In this document: one piece after another, positions 24,553-32,941 of the stretch | How the letters are laid out: each line of letters begins with the position of its first letter | Position numbering within the stretch: position 1 is the first letter of the stretch | From: Aliisedimentitalea scapharcae | GTDB taxonomy: Bacteria > Pseudomonadota > Alphaproteobacteria > Rhodobacterales > Rhodobacteraceae | DNA: 64,000 bases | Assembly (NCBI RefSeq): GCF_045277565.1 | Contig: NZ_CP123584.1 | Span: forward strand, 3,038,001-3,102,000 | Reading direction: 5' to 3' | Position numbers and translations under genes: made by a program | The notes under the pieces: model-generated | Told to the model about the DNA's origin: nothing | Database searches by the model: none | The model's input: only the letters and a program-made list of their open reading frames with translations

Positions 24553-25725
24553 ATGAGTGTGACAGCCCGCCGCCCCCGTTTCATCCTGACTGCCCTGCCC
24601 ATTGTCGGGCTGCTGGCGGCCTGTGATGCCCCTCTGGATTTCGACCTGCGCGGTCAGATTGGTGCGTTCAACACCACCGAAGCCGCCCAGGCCGCCACCG
24701 CAAAACGCCCGGCCCCGGATGCCCGCGGGCTGATCACCTACCCCAACTATCAGGTCGCCGTGGCGCGGCGCGGCGACACCGTCAACGACGTGGCAACCCG
24801 GGTCGGCCTGCCGGTCAGCGAAATCGCCAGGCTCAACGGGGTCAAACCCGACGACGCGCTGCGCGCCGACGAAGTCCTGATCCTGCCGCGCAGCGCTCCG
24901 GGGTCCAGCGCCGCACCGGGCGGCGTGGATATCGCCTCTCTGGCCGGGGATGCCATCGACAGCGCCCCGGACACCACACCTGCACCGGGCTCGGTCGCGA
25001 CCTCGACGCTGGATCCGACCCCGGCCACGCCACTGGTGACCAAGGTCCAGCCCGGCCCCGAACCGGTCCGCCACAAGGTCGAACGCGGTGAAACCGCCTA
25101 TACCATCTCGCGGCTCTATCAGGTTCCGGTCAAGGCCCTGGCCGAATGGAATGGCCTGGACGCAGATTTTGCCATCCGCGAAGGCCAGTTCCTGTTGATC
25201 CCGGTCAAGGACCAGCCGGTGCCGCGCAGCGCCGCCGTGGCCACGACGGACCCGGGCCAGGGCTCATCAACCCCAACCCCGCCCAGCGCCACAAAACCGC
25301 TGCCGGATGAAAAGGTCTCGACCAAGCCGGTCGAAACCCCGGACGTCAAGGTCGCGCCCCCCACCCGCACCAGCCAGGCCGAAATGGTCTATCCGGTTCA
25401 GGGCAAGATCATCCGGACCTACGCCAAGGGCAAGAATGACGGCATTGATATTGCCGCCGCGCCCGGAACAGCGGTCAAGGCCGCCAATGCCGGCACCGTG
25501 GCCGCGATCACCGCCGATGCCAATCAGGTGCCGATCATCGTGGTGCGCCACGACGCCCAGCTGCTGACCGTCTATGCCAATGTCGATCAGATCAAGGTCA
25601 AGAAGGGCGACCGCGTCACCCGCGGCCAGAAGATCGCCAGCCTGCGCGGCGGCAGCGACGCCTATTTGCATTTCGAAGTGCGCAACGGCTTTGATTCCGT
25701 CGATCCGCAGCCCTATCTGAACTGA
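24553..25725 (+). CDS. nlpD: NlpD-like LysM/LytM lipoprotein, degenerate peptidase domain
   Basis: Predicted outer-membrane lipoprotein of 390 aa that binds peptidoglycan and probably activates a cell-wall amidase. The signal peptide ends in lipobox LLAAC (about residue 25). Two LysM domains follow (YQVAVARRGDTVNDVAT... and HKVERGETAYTISRLY...), then a Pro/Thr-rich linker and a C-terminal M23/LytM domain. Zinc ligands of active M23 enzymes are missing: HxGiD is NDGID, YAH is YAN, and HLHFE is YLHFE. ATG at 24553 is preferred; GAGGA precedes it. No rpoS homologue follows. Confidence 0.9.
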   Translation: MSVTARRPRFILTALPIVGLLAACDAPLDFDLRGQIGAFNTTEAAQAATAKRPAPDARGLITYPNYQVAVARRGDTVNDVATRVGLPVSEIARLNGVKPDDALRADEVLILPRSAPGSSAAPGGVDIASLAGDAIDSAPDTTPAPGSVATSTLDPTPATPLVTKVQPGPEPVRHKVERGETAYTISRLYQVPVKALAEWNGLDADFAIREGQFLLIPVKDQPVPRSAAVATTDPGQGSSTPTPPSATKPLPDEKVSTKPVETPDVKVAPPTRTSQAEMVYPVQGKIIRTYAKGKNDGIDIAAAPGTAVKAANAGTVAAITADANQVPIIVVRHDAQLLTVYANVDQIKVKKGDRVTRGQKIASLRGGSDAYLHFEVRNGFDSVDPQPYLN

Positions 25726-25750
25726 TCCGCAGATAGACGCTGACGCGTCT

Positions 25751-25785
25751 TGCCTCCGGCGGAGGTATTTGGACCCAGAAAGAAG
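25751..25785 (+). repeat. Hairpin with flanking conserved-looking segment after nlpD
   Basis: A stem CCTCC/GGAGG (25753-25757 with 25761-25765) is followed by TATTTGGACCCAGAAAGAA. I recall near-identical 'CTCCGGCGGAG..TATTT' segments after many genes of Rhodobacteraceae, so this is likely a dispersed terminator-like element. It lies in the 141 bases between two convergent genes. Confidence 0.55.
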
Positions 25786-25866
25786 CAGCGCGCGCGCCAC
25801 TGCCTTAGGGTCCGATCCTCTGTCTGACACAGATCACGTCCTGGGCAACCGGGCCTGCGTATCCTT

Positions 25867-26760
25867 TTACACGGAGCTGTCCGCCTCCAGGACCGCGCGC
25901 AGATTGTCCTGATGCACGTCTTCATAGGCGTCATGATAGATCAGCGCGCCCGTGCGAAAGCTGTCGGCCGCAAAGGCCTGCAACGTCAGATCCGCCAGAT
26001 CAGGGGCCTGACGACAGCGCAAAAGCCGAGACACATAGCTGTGTGTCGCAGGTATGAGCGATGTCGCATAGCCGCCTGCCGCAATGCGGTCGGGATCACC
26101 GTGACAGGGGAAAACAGCGTCCACATCCCAGGTCTGCAGGCGCTCCAATTCCGCCAGATGCCGTGACAGACGTTCCGGTTCGGCCACATAGGTCGCGCAA
26201 TCTTCGAGCGCATCACCGGCAAACAGCAGACGGGTCTGCGGCAGATACAGCGCCGTGCCGTCAAAGCTGTGAATATCCAGCGGGCGCAATTGTGCCGTCA
26301 TGGACCCGACCTGCACCGTCAGGGTGCCATCGAACACCTGGGTCGGCATCACCAGCGGAGATATCGGCGGGGTGGACCGGGCATAGCTGTCGCGTTTTTC
26401 CGCCAACGCCTGTGCAGTCTTTCGGCTGGACAGGATCGGACAATCCGCAAACACCTCTGTTCCGGCCACATGATCGCGGTGATGATGGCTCAGCGCCACC
26501 CGGATCGAGCGGGCCCCGCGATGTTCCAACTCCCTGCGGATCACCCCGGCATGGGCCAGCGATATGCTGGTGTCATAGACCAACGCTTCGCCGTCGCTGA
26601 TCAGGGCATAGCTGGCAATGCCAAGCTCATAGGCCGCATCGTCCAGCCAATTCCACGACGGCGACACCAACCTGCGACCGGGCACGCGCCCATCGTAAAA
26701 GGCCAGCACCCCCTCGGCCGGTTCCAGAACTCTCAGCGTCGACGTCGAAACCCCGTGCAT
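25867..26760 (-). CDS. MBL-fold metallo-hydrolase
   Basis: A 297-aa metallo-beta-lactamase-fold hydrolase. Zinc motif HHHRDH lies at residues 92-97, a further ligand in LLFAGDALED, and the last His in VFPCHGD. The fold serves glyoxalases, lactonases, sulfatases and others, so the substrate is open. The start at 26760 is chosen because AGGGAGGAG lies just upstream; the frame remains open to 26985 but that part is out of frame with the DUF815 gene and looks non-coding. It follows the DUF815 ATPase gene and may be in the same unit. Confidence 0.88.
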   Translation of the reverse strand: MHGVSTSTLRVLEPAEGVLAFYDGRVPGRRLVSPSWNWLDDAAYELGIASYALISDGEALVYDTSISLAHAGVIRRELEHRGARSIRVALSHHHRDHVAGTEVFADCPILSSRKTAQALAEKRDSYARSTPPISPLVMPTQVFDGTLTVQVGSMTAQLRPLDIHSFDGTALYLPQTRLLFAGDALEDCATYVAEPERLSRHLAELERLQTWDVDAVFPCHGDPDRIAAGGYATSLIPATHSYVSRLLRCRQAPDLADLTLQAFAADSFRTGALIYHDAYEDVHQDNLRAVLEADSSV

Positions 26761-26784
26761 TGGCTCCTCCCTGTTTGACCTTGC

Positions 26785-26837
26785 TTGGGTGCCAGGTGGA
26801 CAGCTGCCACTTGTCCCTGCCCTGACAGGGCACCCAA
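26785..26837 (-). other. Nested inverted repeats between DUF815 and MBL genes
   Basis: A 9-base stem TTGGGTGCC (26785-26793) with 26829-26837 encloses two smaller stems (GTGG..CCAC and CCCTG..CAGGG). The predicted cloverleaf-like fold lies within the 91 bases between the two genes. No tRNA features are present. It may be a processing or attenuation element. Confidence 0.45.
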
Positions 26838-26851
26838 TCCCGCGGCACCGC

Positions 26852-27691
26852 CTAGAGATGCACGCCGTTGCGCCCGGCCAGATCGACAAAGAACTGCCAG
26901 GCCACACGCCCCGAACGCGACCCGCGGGTCGCCTGCCATTCGATCGCCTCGGCGCGCAAGGTGTCGGAATCCACGCGGACCCCATGCGCCGCGCAATAGC
27001 CGTCGATCATGGCCAGATATTCATCCTGGGTACAGGGATGAAAGCCCAGCCACAGACCAAAGCGGTCGCTCAGCGACACCTTTTCCTCGACCGCTTCTGA
27101 GGGGTTGATGGCGCTGGAGCGTTCGTTTTCGATCATGTCCCGTGGCATCAGATGACGCCGGTTCGACGTGGCATAGAACACCACGTTTTCCGGGCGCCCT
27201 TCGATGCCGCCATCCAGCACCGCCTTGAGGCTCTTGTAATGCTGGTCATCATGGCTGAACGACAGATCGTCACAAAACAGGATAAAGCGATAGGGCGCGC
27301 TGCGCAGGTGGTTCAGCAGCCGCGCCACCGACCCCATGTCTTCGCGTTGCAGTTCGACCAGTTTCAAATCGGGAAATTCAGGATGAAGTGTTCCGTGTAT
27401 CGCCTTGACCAGACTTGACTTTCCCATCCCGCGCGCGCCCCACAACAACGCGTTGTTCGCCTTAAAGGCCTGGGCAAACCGGCGGGTGTTGTCCACCAGC
27501 GTATCGCGGGACCGGTTGATCCCGACCAGCAGGTCCAGATCCACCCGGTTGACCTGGGCCACCGGCTCCAACCGGTCCGGGTCCACATGCCAGACAAAGG
27601 CCGACGCCGCGGCAAAATCCGGCGCGGCCAACGGGGCCGGTGCCATCCGTTCCAGGGCCTGCGCGATGCGGGTCAATGCGGTTTCATCCAT
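26852..27691 (-). CDS. DUF815 family ATP-binding protein
   Basis: A 279-aa P-loop ATPase related to the DUF815/AAA group. Walker A is LLWGARGMGKSSLVKA, Walker B RFILFCDDLSF, and an arginine-bearing sensor region is in VVFYATSNRRHLMPRDM. The family usually acts as a stand-alone AAA+ ATPase of unknown target. ATG at 27691 is chosen; AGGGGTGAG lies upstream. The frame reads on to 27889 but the extra part overlaps the TVP38 gene. It follows that gene and precedes the MBL hydrolase on the same strand. Confidence 0.9.
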   Translation of the reverse strand: MDETALTRIAQALERMAPAPLAAPDFAAASAFVWHVDPDRLEPVAQVNRVDLDLLVGINRSRDTLVDNTRRFAQAFKANNALLWGARGMGKSSLVKAIHGTLHPEFPDLKLVELQREDMGSVARLLNHLRSAPYRFILFCDDLSFSHDDQHYKSLKAVLDGGIEGRPENVVFYATSNRRHLMPRDMIENERSSAINPSEAVEEKVSLSDRFGLWLGFHPCTQDEYLAMIDGYCAAHGVRVDSDTLRAEAIEWQATRGSRSGRVAWQFFVDLAGRNGVHL

Positions 27692-27756
27692 GGTGTGCTC
27701 ACCCCTTGTGCGTCCTGAATGGGTAGAAACCATGTTCTGTCCTAGACAGCAAGACA

Positions 27757-28413
27757 TCACCAGCCCCCGGTCCACCCCAGCCGCCGGATCAGGACATGCA
27801 CCAACATGACGATGGCAATACAGACCACCGACAGCCCCAACAGGGTCGCCCACTCCAACGCCTTCATCTGCGCGCCCAGATAGGCACACAGCACCGTCAC
27901 CGGCAGGATTCCAACACCGGTTGTCCAGCCAAAGGTCCAGACCCGGACCCGCGTGAACCCGGCCGCATAGTTGATCAGATTAAAGGCGATCACCGGGATG
28001 AACCGGCACAACAGCAACGCCAACGCCCCCCGGTCCCGCGTCCAGCCGTCCACCCGCCCGGCCTGGCCTTCGGGCAGCCAGCTCAGCACCAGCTCCCGGC
28101 CCAGCCAGCGCGCCAGAAAGAATGCGACAAAGGCCCCGATCATGGCGCCGATCCAGATCACCGCCGTGCCCAGCAGCGTGCCAAAAACCGCCCCCGCACA
28201 CAGCGCCAACAGCTCGGCGGGAAACGGGACAAAACTGTGCAGGATCATCAACCCGATCACGACCATCGGGGCCCAATATCCAAACCTGCCCAGATACAGC
28301 GCCATGTCTTCCGGGCTGGGGATCTCGGCCCTGGCCTGCCAGACGGCCACGGTGCCGGCTGCACACAGCCCGATCAGCACAAAAGCTGCGACTTTCCGCC
28401 CGGACCATCCCAT
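27757..28413 (-). CDS. TVP38/TMEM64 family membrane protein
   Basis: A 218-aa inner-membrane protein of the DedA/VTT (SNARE-associated) superfamily, with about five hydrophobic segments. The core GTLLGTAVIWIGAMIGAFVAFFLARWLGR and the Pro-containing RFIPVIAFNLINYAAGFTRV segment are characteristic. Some members are lipid scramblases or alter membrane permeability; the local role is unknown. Two following genes on the same strand (DUF815, MBL) may be cotranscribed. Confidence 0.9.
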   Translation of the reverse strand: MGWSGRKVAAFVLIGLCAAGTVAVWQARAEIPSPEDMALYLGRFGYWAPMVVIGLMILHSFVPFPAELLALCAGAVFGTLLGTAVIWIGAMIGAFVAFFLARWLGRELVLSWLPEGQAGRVDGWTRDRGALALLLCRFIPVIAFNLINYAAGFTRVRVWTFGWTTGVGILPVTVLCAYLGAQMKALEWATLLGLSVVCIAIVMLVHVLIRRLGWTGGW

Positions 28414-28515
28414 GTCTGCTGTTCCTGATTGCGGTTTGCGGCACTGAAACCATGGGTCATCCTAGCGCATTGCCGCCGCAATTGCACATGTCACCCCTGC
28501 GGGAGCCGGACAGAC

Positions 28516-28555
28516 GCGCCCTGTGGTCAGGCAAACGGGGCTGCGTACAGGGCGC
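28516..28555 (-). terminator. Inverted repeat after the TPR gene
   Basis: A 9-base stem GCGCCCTGT/ACAGGGCGC with a 22-base loop lies just downstream of the TPR gene on the minus strand. No T-run. Tentative. Confidence 0.3.
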
Positions 28556-28571
28556 TCCGCACCGGTCGCGG

Positions 28572-29852
28572 TCAGTGCTGCAATCCCGCAACCGCATGGT
28601 CATGCGCAGTATGGGGGCGGCGCAGATCCAGACATCGCCGCGCTTCCTCGACACAGCCCGCGCCCAACAAGGCGCTGACCAATGCGATTTCCAGAACGTC
28701 CCGCTGCGCCCGGCTGCCACCGATGCGTTCGTGTTCGCTCATCACCCCGGTCATCAGCTGCACCGCCTGCCCCGGATCCTGCGCGGCAAGCGCCCGGAAA
28801 CTCTGTGCCAGAGCCGACACCACCGGGGCGGCCGGTCCCTTGGCCCCATCAATCACCGTTTCCAATCGCTCGGTCTGGCCGGACATGGCATGGGCCAGGG
28901 CCGCGTGAACATCGGCAAAGGCCAACCCCGGTTTGGGAAACATGCGCGCTGCATAATCGCTGACCTGACGCCAACGCTCAGGCGCAACCTCCACCCCCGC
29001 GGCCGCGGCCCGATACAAAAGCGCGGCGCTGTCGGTCAGCACATTCAACGGCGGGGCCGCCGAACGCTGTGGGCCGACGGACCTGTCGAACACCGACCAC
29101 ATCTGTGCCACCTCTCCCCGTGCCAACGCCCATAGGGCGACATGCCAGCTCATGTGACAATGCAAATAGGCCGTCTCGGGATACTCGGACCAGAACCCGT
29201 GGATATAGTCGAACCCGGCTTCGGTCTCGCCGTTTTCATAATACAGATGCGCCCGCACATGGGCACTGTGCGCGCTGTCCGGCTTCAGCGCCAATGCGCG
29301 TTCGATATTATCCGCCGCCGGGCCTGTCTGCCCGGCCTCCATCTGGGCAAAGGCGTGCTGGCACAGAAACCACCAATCCTCGCCGTACTGTGGGGCCAAC
29401 ACGGTGGTATAGGCCAGTTGTTCGGCCTCGCGCCCGGGTTGGCCGGAAAATCCGATCAACCCAAAGACGCTGGTACAGCTCTGCGCCAACAGGACATCTC
29501 TTGGGTGGTCTGCCACATGGGCCCGCACCCGGCCATACGCCTGTGCAACGCGCCCCTCGATCATATCGCCCAAAATATCAATCTGGGCGGCTTCGCGGGT
29601 GGTGACACCGCCCACTCGATCCCGTGCCTCGGCCAGCGCAGCGCGGGCTTCGGCCCCGCGACCGCACAGCTGGAAATACCGCGCCAATCCGATCCGGGCC
29701 ATGGCAAACCCGTCGTCGGCAGCAATGGCCGCGCGAAACGCACCCTCGACATCGTCACTGGCCGCAAGCAGCCGGTCCACCCCGTCAACATAAGCATCGC
29801 GCGCGCTCTGCGATTGCGTTGTCACATCACTTCCGTATCTGTCTTTCAGCAT
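28572..29852 (-). CDS. Tetratricopeptide-repeat protein
   Basis: A 426-aa soluble alpha-helical protein with repeated Ala/Leu-rich helical pairs of TPR type from about residue 30 to the end (FRAAIAADDGFAMARIGLARYFQLCGR; VNIERALALKPDSAHSAHVRAH). It begins MLKDRYGSDV, a conserved start of a rhodobacteral family. It probably mediates protein-protein contacts. The start at 29852 has GAGGGTGAG upstream; the ORF continues to 29894 but the extra part has no support. A shared terminator separates it from tatC. Confidence 0.85.
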   Translation of the reverse strand: MLKDRYGSDVTTQSQSARDAYVDGVDRLLAASDDVEGAFRAAIAADDGFAMARIGLARYFQLCGRGAEARAALAEARDRVGGVTTREAAQIDILGDMIEGRVAQAYGRVRAHVADHPRDVLLAQSCTSVFGLIGFSGQPGREAEQLAYTTVLAPQYGEDWWFLCQHAFAQMEAGQTGPAADNIERALALKPDSAHSAHVRAHLYYENGETEAGFDYIHGFWSEYPETAYLHCHMSWHVALWALARGEVAQMWSVFDRSVGPQRSAAPPLNVLTDSAALLYRAAAAGVEVAPERWRQVSDYAARMFPKPGLAFADVHAALAHAMSGQTERLETVIDGAKGPAAPVVSALAQSFRALAAQDPGQAVQLMTGVMSEHERIGGSRAQRDVLEIALVSALLGAGCVEEARRCLDLRRPHTAHDHAVAGLQH

Positions 29853-29955
29853 CTCACCCTCACACCCGAACAAAAGAACCTTTGGGACAAACAAAACCCC
29901 AAATCAGGCACAAGGCAACAGTCTTAGCTCCGGCAACAATTGGTGACCCACAACC

Positions 29956-29984
29956 AAAAAAGGCGCACCATTGCGGGTGCGCCT
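29956..29984 (-). terminator. Intrinsic terminator of tatABC
   Basis: Stem AGGCGCACC (29961-29969) pairs with 29976-29984, loop 6 bases. On the minus strand the stem is followed by a run of six T, read from 29961 to 29956, some 30 bases after the tatC stop. The T-run suits the minus strand best. Confidence 0.88.
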
Positions 29985-30010
29985 TTCTCTCATGTGCCCA
30001 GATTCAGCCG

Positions 30011-30904
30011 TTACTTGTCGGCTTTGTCATCCTCGTCGAACTCGGCCATCAGCGGATCGTCGAAATGTTCGTCGTCCTCGTCGTCGTAATACCCTTCGGC
30101 GCGCAGTTTTGCTTCGCGTTTGGTTTCAACCCGACGCACCAGGAAGATCGAGATTTCGTACAGACCATAGACCACCACGAACAGGATCACCTGGGTGATC
30201 ACATCCGGCGGGGTGACCAATGCGGCCAACACCAGGATCGCAACCACGGCATATTTGCGCACCGCGCCCAATCCTTCGGCGCTGACCAGACCGGCCTTGC
30301 CCATCAGGGTCAACAGCACCGGCAGCTGGAAACACATGCCAAACGCCACGATGAATTTGATCGTCAGGTTCAGGTATTCCTGGGCCGAGCCTTGGAACAC
30401 CACGCTCAGCGGCGCGGCGGCGCCTTCGGCAACGGCTTCGCCCTCGGCCCCAAACTGCTGGAACCCCAGGAAGAAATCATAGGCCAGCGGTGTCACCACA
30501 TAGAACGCAAAACTGGACCCCAGCAGGAACATGAACGGCGACGCGATCAGGAACGGCAGAAACGCGCCTTTTTCCGAATTATACAGCCCCGGCGCCACAA
30601 ACCGCCACATCTGCAACCCAATATAGGGAAACGACAGGATCAACCCGCCCAGCAACGAGACCTTGATCGCAACAAAGAAGCCCTCTTGCGGCGAGATAAA
30701 GATCAGGTCGCAATCCTGGCCCCGTTCGGACAACACCTGACACAGCGGCGCGGTCAGGAAATTGAAAATCGGGGTCGCGACAGTGAAACAGATGATCATC
30801 CCGATCAGAAACGCCACCACCGAATGAATCAAACGGGACCGCAGTTCGGTCAGATGTTCGATCAACGGGGCCGATGAATCGTCGATGTTGTCTGTCTGAC
30901 TCAT
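30011..30904 (-). CDS. tatC: Sec-independent protein translocase TatC
   Basis: Core receptor of the twin-arginine translocase for folded proteins. The 297-aa protein has six transmembrane segments, the N-terminal LIEHLTELRSRL motif that contacts the RR signal peptide, FMLLGSSFAFYVVTPLAYDFFL and the conserved FGMCFQLPVLL..LG. The tail is very acidic (DDEDDEHFDDPLMAEFDEDD), extending past the last helix. It overlaps tatB by 4 bases. A terminator follows. Confidence 0.97.
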   Translation of the reverse strand: MSQTDNIDDSSAPLIEHLTELRSRLIHSVVAFLIGMIICFTVATPIFNFLTAPLCQVLSERGQDCDLIFISPQEGFFVAIKVSLLGGLILSFPYIGLQMWRFVAPGLYNSEKGAFLPFLIASPFMFLLGSSFAFYVVTPLAYDFFLGFQQFGAEGEAVAEGAAAPLSVVFQGSAQEYLNLTIKFIVAFGMCFQLPVLLTLMGKAGLVSAEGLGAVRKYAVVAILVLAALVTPPDVITQVILFVVVYGLYEISIFLVRRVETKREAKLRAEGYYDDEDDEHFDDPLMAEFDEDDKADK

Positions 30905-31389
30905 GATTTCGCCTCATCTTGCGGCCCGTCTTGCAGCCCGTCTTGCGGCTTCAGCGCCGCTTCGGCCTCATCCGCCTTGGCCAACGCCTCTTCGGCTTCG
31001 CGGGCCTTGCGTTCCGCAGCCGCGCGGGCTGTCGATGCCTGGATCTTCTTGACATCCTCGGCGCGTTGCGCGGCCAGCTTACCGGTTTCGCTGGTGGGGT
31101 CGAACTTGGTCGGATCAATCGAGCTTGTCAGATCCTTTGTCGCCGATTTCACCCCGTCCAACGCGGTGTCCAACGGGTTGGTGGCCGCCTTGAGCCCCTT
31201 TTGCAAATCGCCCACCCCTGCTTCGTCAGCGGCGTCGTTCATGGCCTTGCTGAATTCGCGGGCCATGCCGCGCGCCTTGCCGACCCAGCGGCCGACATTG
31301 CGGAACAGGACCGGCAGGTCCTTGGGGCCCACAACGATCAGCGCCACGACGCCAATGACCAACAGTTCGGTCCATCCAAGATCGAACAT
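30901..31389 (-). CDS. tatB: Sec-independent protein translocase TatB
   Basis: Signal-peptide receptor partner of TatC. The 162-aa protein starts MFDLGWTELLVIGVVALIVVGPKDLP, the single transmembrane helix with Glu8 typical of TatB, followed by an amphipathic helix (FRNVGRWVGKARGMAREF) and a charged coiled-coil region. The C-terminus is a short repeat (QDGLQDGPQDEAKS). It lies between tatA (6 bases) and tatC (4-base overlap). Confidence 0.95.
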   Translation of the reverse strand: MFDLGWTELLVIGVVALIVVGPKDLPVLFRNVGRWVGKARGMAREFSKAMNDAADEAGVGDLQKGLKAATNPLDTALDGVKSATKDLTSSIDPTKFDPTSETGKLAAQRAEDVKKIQASTARAAAERKAREAEEALAKADEAEAALKPQDGLQDGPQDEAKS

Positions 31390-31395
31390 GCGGGG

Positions 31396-31623
31396 TTATG
31401 CCTTGTCTTTGCCAGATTCGGGGTCGGTTTCCGAAGTCACGTCTTTGACCTCTTCGGTCATCTCTTCTTCCAGCTCCTTGGAGCCTTCGTTGATGCCCTT
31501 CTTGAACGATGTGATGCCTTTGCCGACTTCGCCCATGAGCGAGCTGATCTTGCCCCGTCCGAACAGGACCAGAACCACAACAGCAATCAGCAGGATGCCG
31601 GGAAGACCGATATTGTTAAGCAT
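31396..31623 (-). CDS. tatA: Sec-independent protein translocase TatA
   Basis: Pore-forming subunit of the Tat system. The 75-aa protein starts MLNNIGLPGILLIAVVVLVLFGRGKI, a short hydrophobic helix followed by an amphipathic helix (SSLMGEVGKGITSFKKGI), and an acidic tail. The start at 31623 is fixed by AAGGAGAA a few bases upstream. First gene of tatABC, divergent from the Dabb-like gene. Confidence 0.96.
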   Translation of the reverse strand: MLNNIGLPGILLIAVVVLVLFGRGKISSLMGEVGKGITSFKKGINEGSKELEEEMTEEVKDVTSETDPESGKDKA

Positions 31624-31644
31624 GTGTATTCTCCTTGATGTCAT

Positions 31645-31664
31645 CGGCACCATCCCCGGTGCCG
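31645..31664 (-). promoter_or_regulatory. Hairpin in the tatA leader
   Basis: A 7-base stem CGGCACC/GGTGCCG with a 6-base loop ends about 20 bases before the tatA start. It could be part of the leader RNA. A run of nine C at 31695-31703 lies further upstream. Confidence 0.3.
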
Positions 31665-31861
31665 GTCATATGTATGTGTGGGGTTGGTTCTACGCCCCCC
31701 CCCGGTGCCGCGCAAACCCGCAGGGGATCAAAACCATGGGGATACGGGTCGGAATCCGCAGAAATTTTTGAACACGCGCATCCAACTGACAGGTTTATGT
31801 CAGTTGCCATGGAGTAAATCCACCCCATCCAAACCACCAATCACTCCAAGGAGATGGAAAA

Positions 31862-32164
31862 ATGACCAATCACGTCGCAGAAATCGTGACTTTCAAACTG
31901 GCCCCAAATGTCAGTATCCCGGATTATGTCGCGCTCAGCCAAAAGTCTGAGGCCTTCTGCCGCCAGAATCCCGGCTTTCGTCATCGCCAGCTCAGCCGTG
32001 GCGACGATGGCACCTGGACCGACTATGTCATCTGGTCCGATATGGACACGGCCCGGGCCGTGGCCGAAACCTTTACCGAACAGGAGTTCGCCCCGGCCCT
32101 GATGGCGGCCATCGTCCCCGACAGCGTCACCATGCGCCACGAAACGGTGCATTGGGCGATCTGA
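31862..32164 (+). CDS. Small Dabb/ABM-like protein
   Basis: A 100-aa protein with the pattern of a dimeric alpha-beta barrel (stress-responsive A/B or antibiotic-biosynthesis-monooxygenase-like): an opening strand AEIVTFKLAP, a helix YVALSQKSEAFCRQNPGF, then the strand DYVIWSDMDTARAV and helices. It binds or converts a small molecule in related cases. AAGGAGATGGAAAA precedes the start. It is divergent from tatA. The assignment is by fold pattern only. Confidence 0.6.
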   Translation: MTNHVAEIVTFKLAPNVSIPDYVALSQKSEAFCRQNPGFRHRQLSRGDDGTWTDYVIWSDMDTARAVAETFTEQEFAPALMAAIVPDSVTMRHETVHWAI

Positions 32165-32312
32165 CCACATCTTGCCCGCCAAAGATCTGTCCCCCGTCCC
32201 CTGATCGGGGGGCAGATCGCGCCAAATTGCGCCGATTTCGCCCCTTGTCCCCGGTGCCAAACCCGGCAACAGTCGCCATCTGATATGACTGTTTTTCCGA
32301 ATGTGGTTTTGA

Positions 32313-32852
32313 ATGACGACACCGTTTGTCTCCCTCTCCAACCTGCTCGCCGACCCGCCGTCGCTGACCGACACCCCCCTGCTTCTGATCGTTGCCGCCA
32401 CCCTGGGTCTGATCGTCGCCGGTGCACTACTGTGGGCGCGCAGGCGCAACCGCCCAAAATGGATTGTTCTGGATGGTTCCAACATCATGCATTGGAAGGA
32501 CGGCACCCCCCAGATCCAGCCGCTGCGCCAGGTCATCCGCCATCTCGAATCCCTGGGCTATGCGCCCGGAGTGGTTTTTGACGCCAATGCCGGCTATCTG
32601 ATCGCAGGGAAATACCAACACGACAGCGCTCTGGGCAAACGGCTCAAACTGCCCGTCGACCGGGTGATGGTGGTGCCCAAGGGCACCCCGGCGGACCCCT
32701 TTATCCTGACCGCCGCCCGCGACATGCAGGCCCCGATTGTGACCAACGACCGGTTTCGCGACTGGGCCCAACAATTTCCCGAAGTCCAAAAGCCGGGGTT
32801 GCTGATCCAGGGGGGATACCGGGCGGGTCAGCTGTGGTTGAAATTCGACTGA
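32313..32852 (+). CDS. Membrane-anchored NYN (Zc3h12a-like) ribonuclease
   Basis: A 179-aa protein with one N-terminal hydrophobic helix (about residues 23-42, LLLIVAATLGLIVAGALLW) followed by positive residues (ARRRNRPK), then a NYN/PIN-like domain. The first acidic site is VLDGSNIMHWKDG, typical of Zc3h12a-like RNases; later acidic residues include VVFDANAG and TNDRFRDW. It should be tethered to the inner face of the membrane and may cut RNA. The ATG at 32313 has no strong Shine-Dalgarno, and the start is moderately certain. A WYL regulator follows 89 bases later. Confidence 0.8.
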   Translation: MTTPFVSLSNLLADPPSLTDTPLLLIVAATLGLIVAGALLWARRRNRPKWIVLDGSNIMHWKDGTPQIQPLRQVIRHLESLGYAPGVVFDANAGYLIAGKYQHDSALGKRLKLPVDRVMVVPKGTPADPFILTAARDMQAPIVTNDRFRDWAQQFPEVQKPGLLIQGGYRAGQLWLKFD

Positions 32853-32941
32853 CCGGGAAATGGACTGGGGCATTGCCTGGGGCACGGTGTTGGCCCAGGT
32901 CCACTTGACGCCCCCGCCGCCCTGCCCCAAACCTTGATCCC

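Noticed and set aside
26785..26837. Possible tRNA from the cloverleaf-like pairing
   Set aside because: No anticodon arm, T-loop or acceptor end is present.
26852..27889. Longer start for the DUF815 gene
   Set aside because: Overlaps the TVP38 gene and is not family-like; ATG at 27691 fits better.
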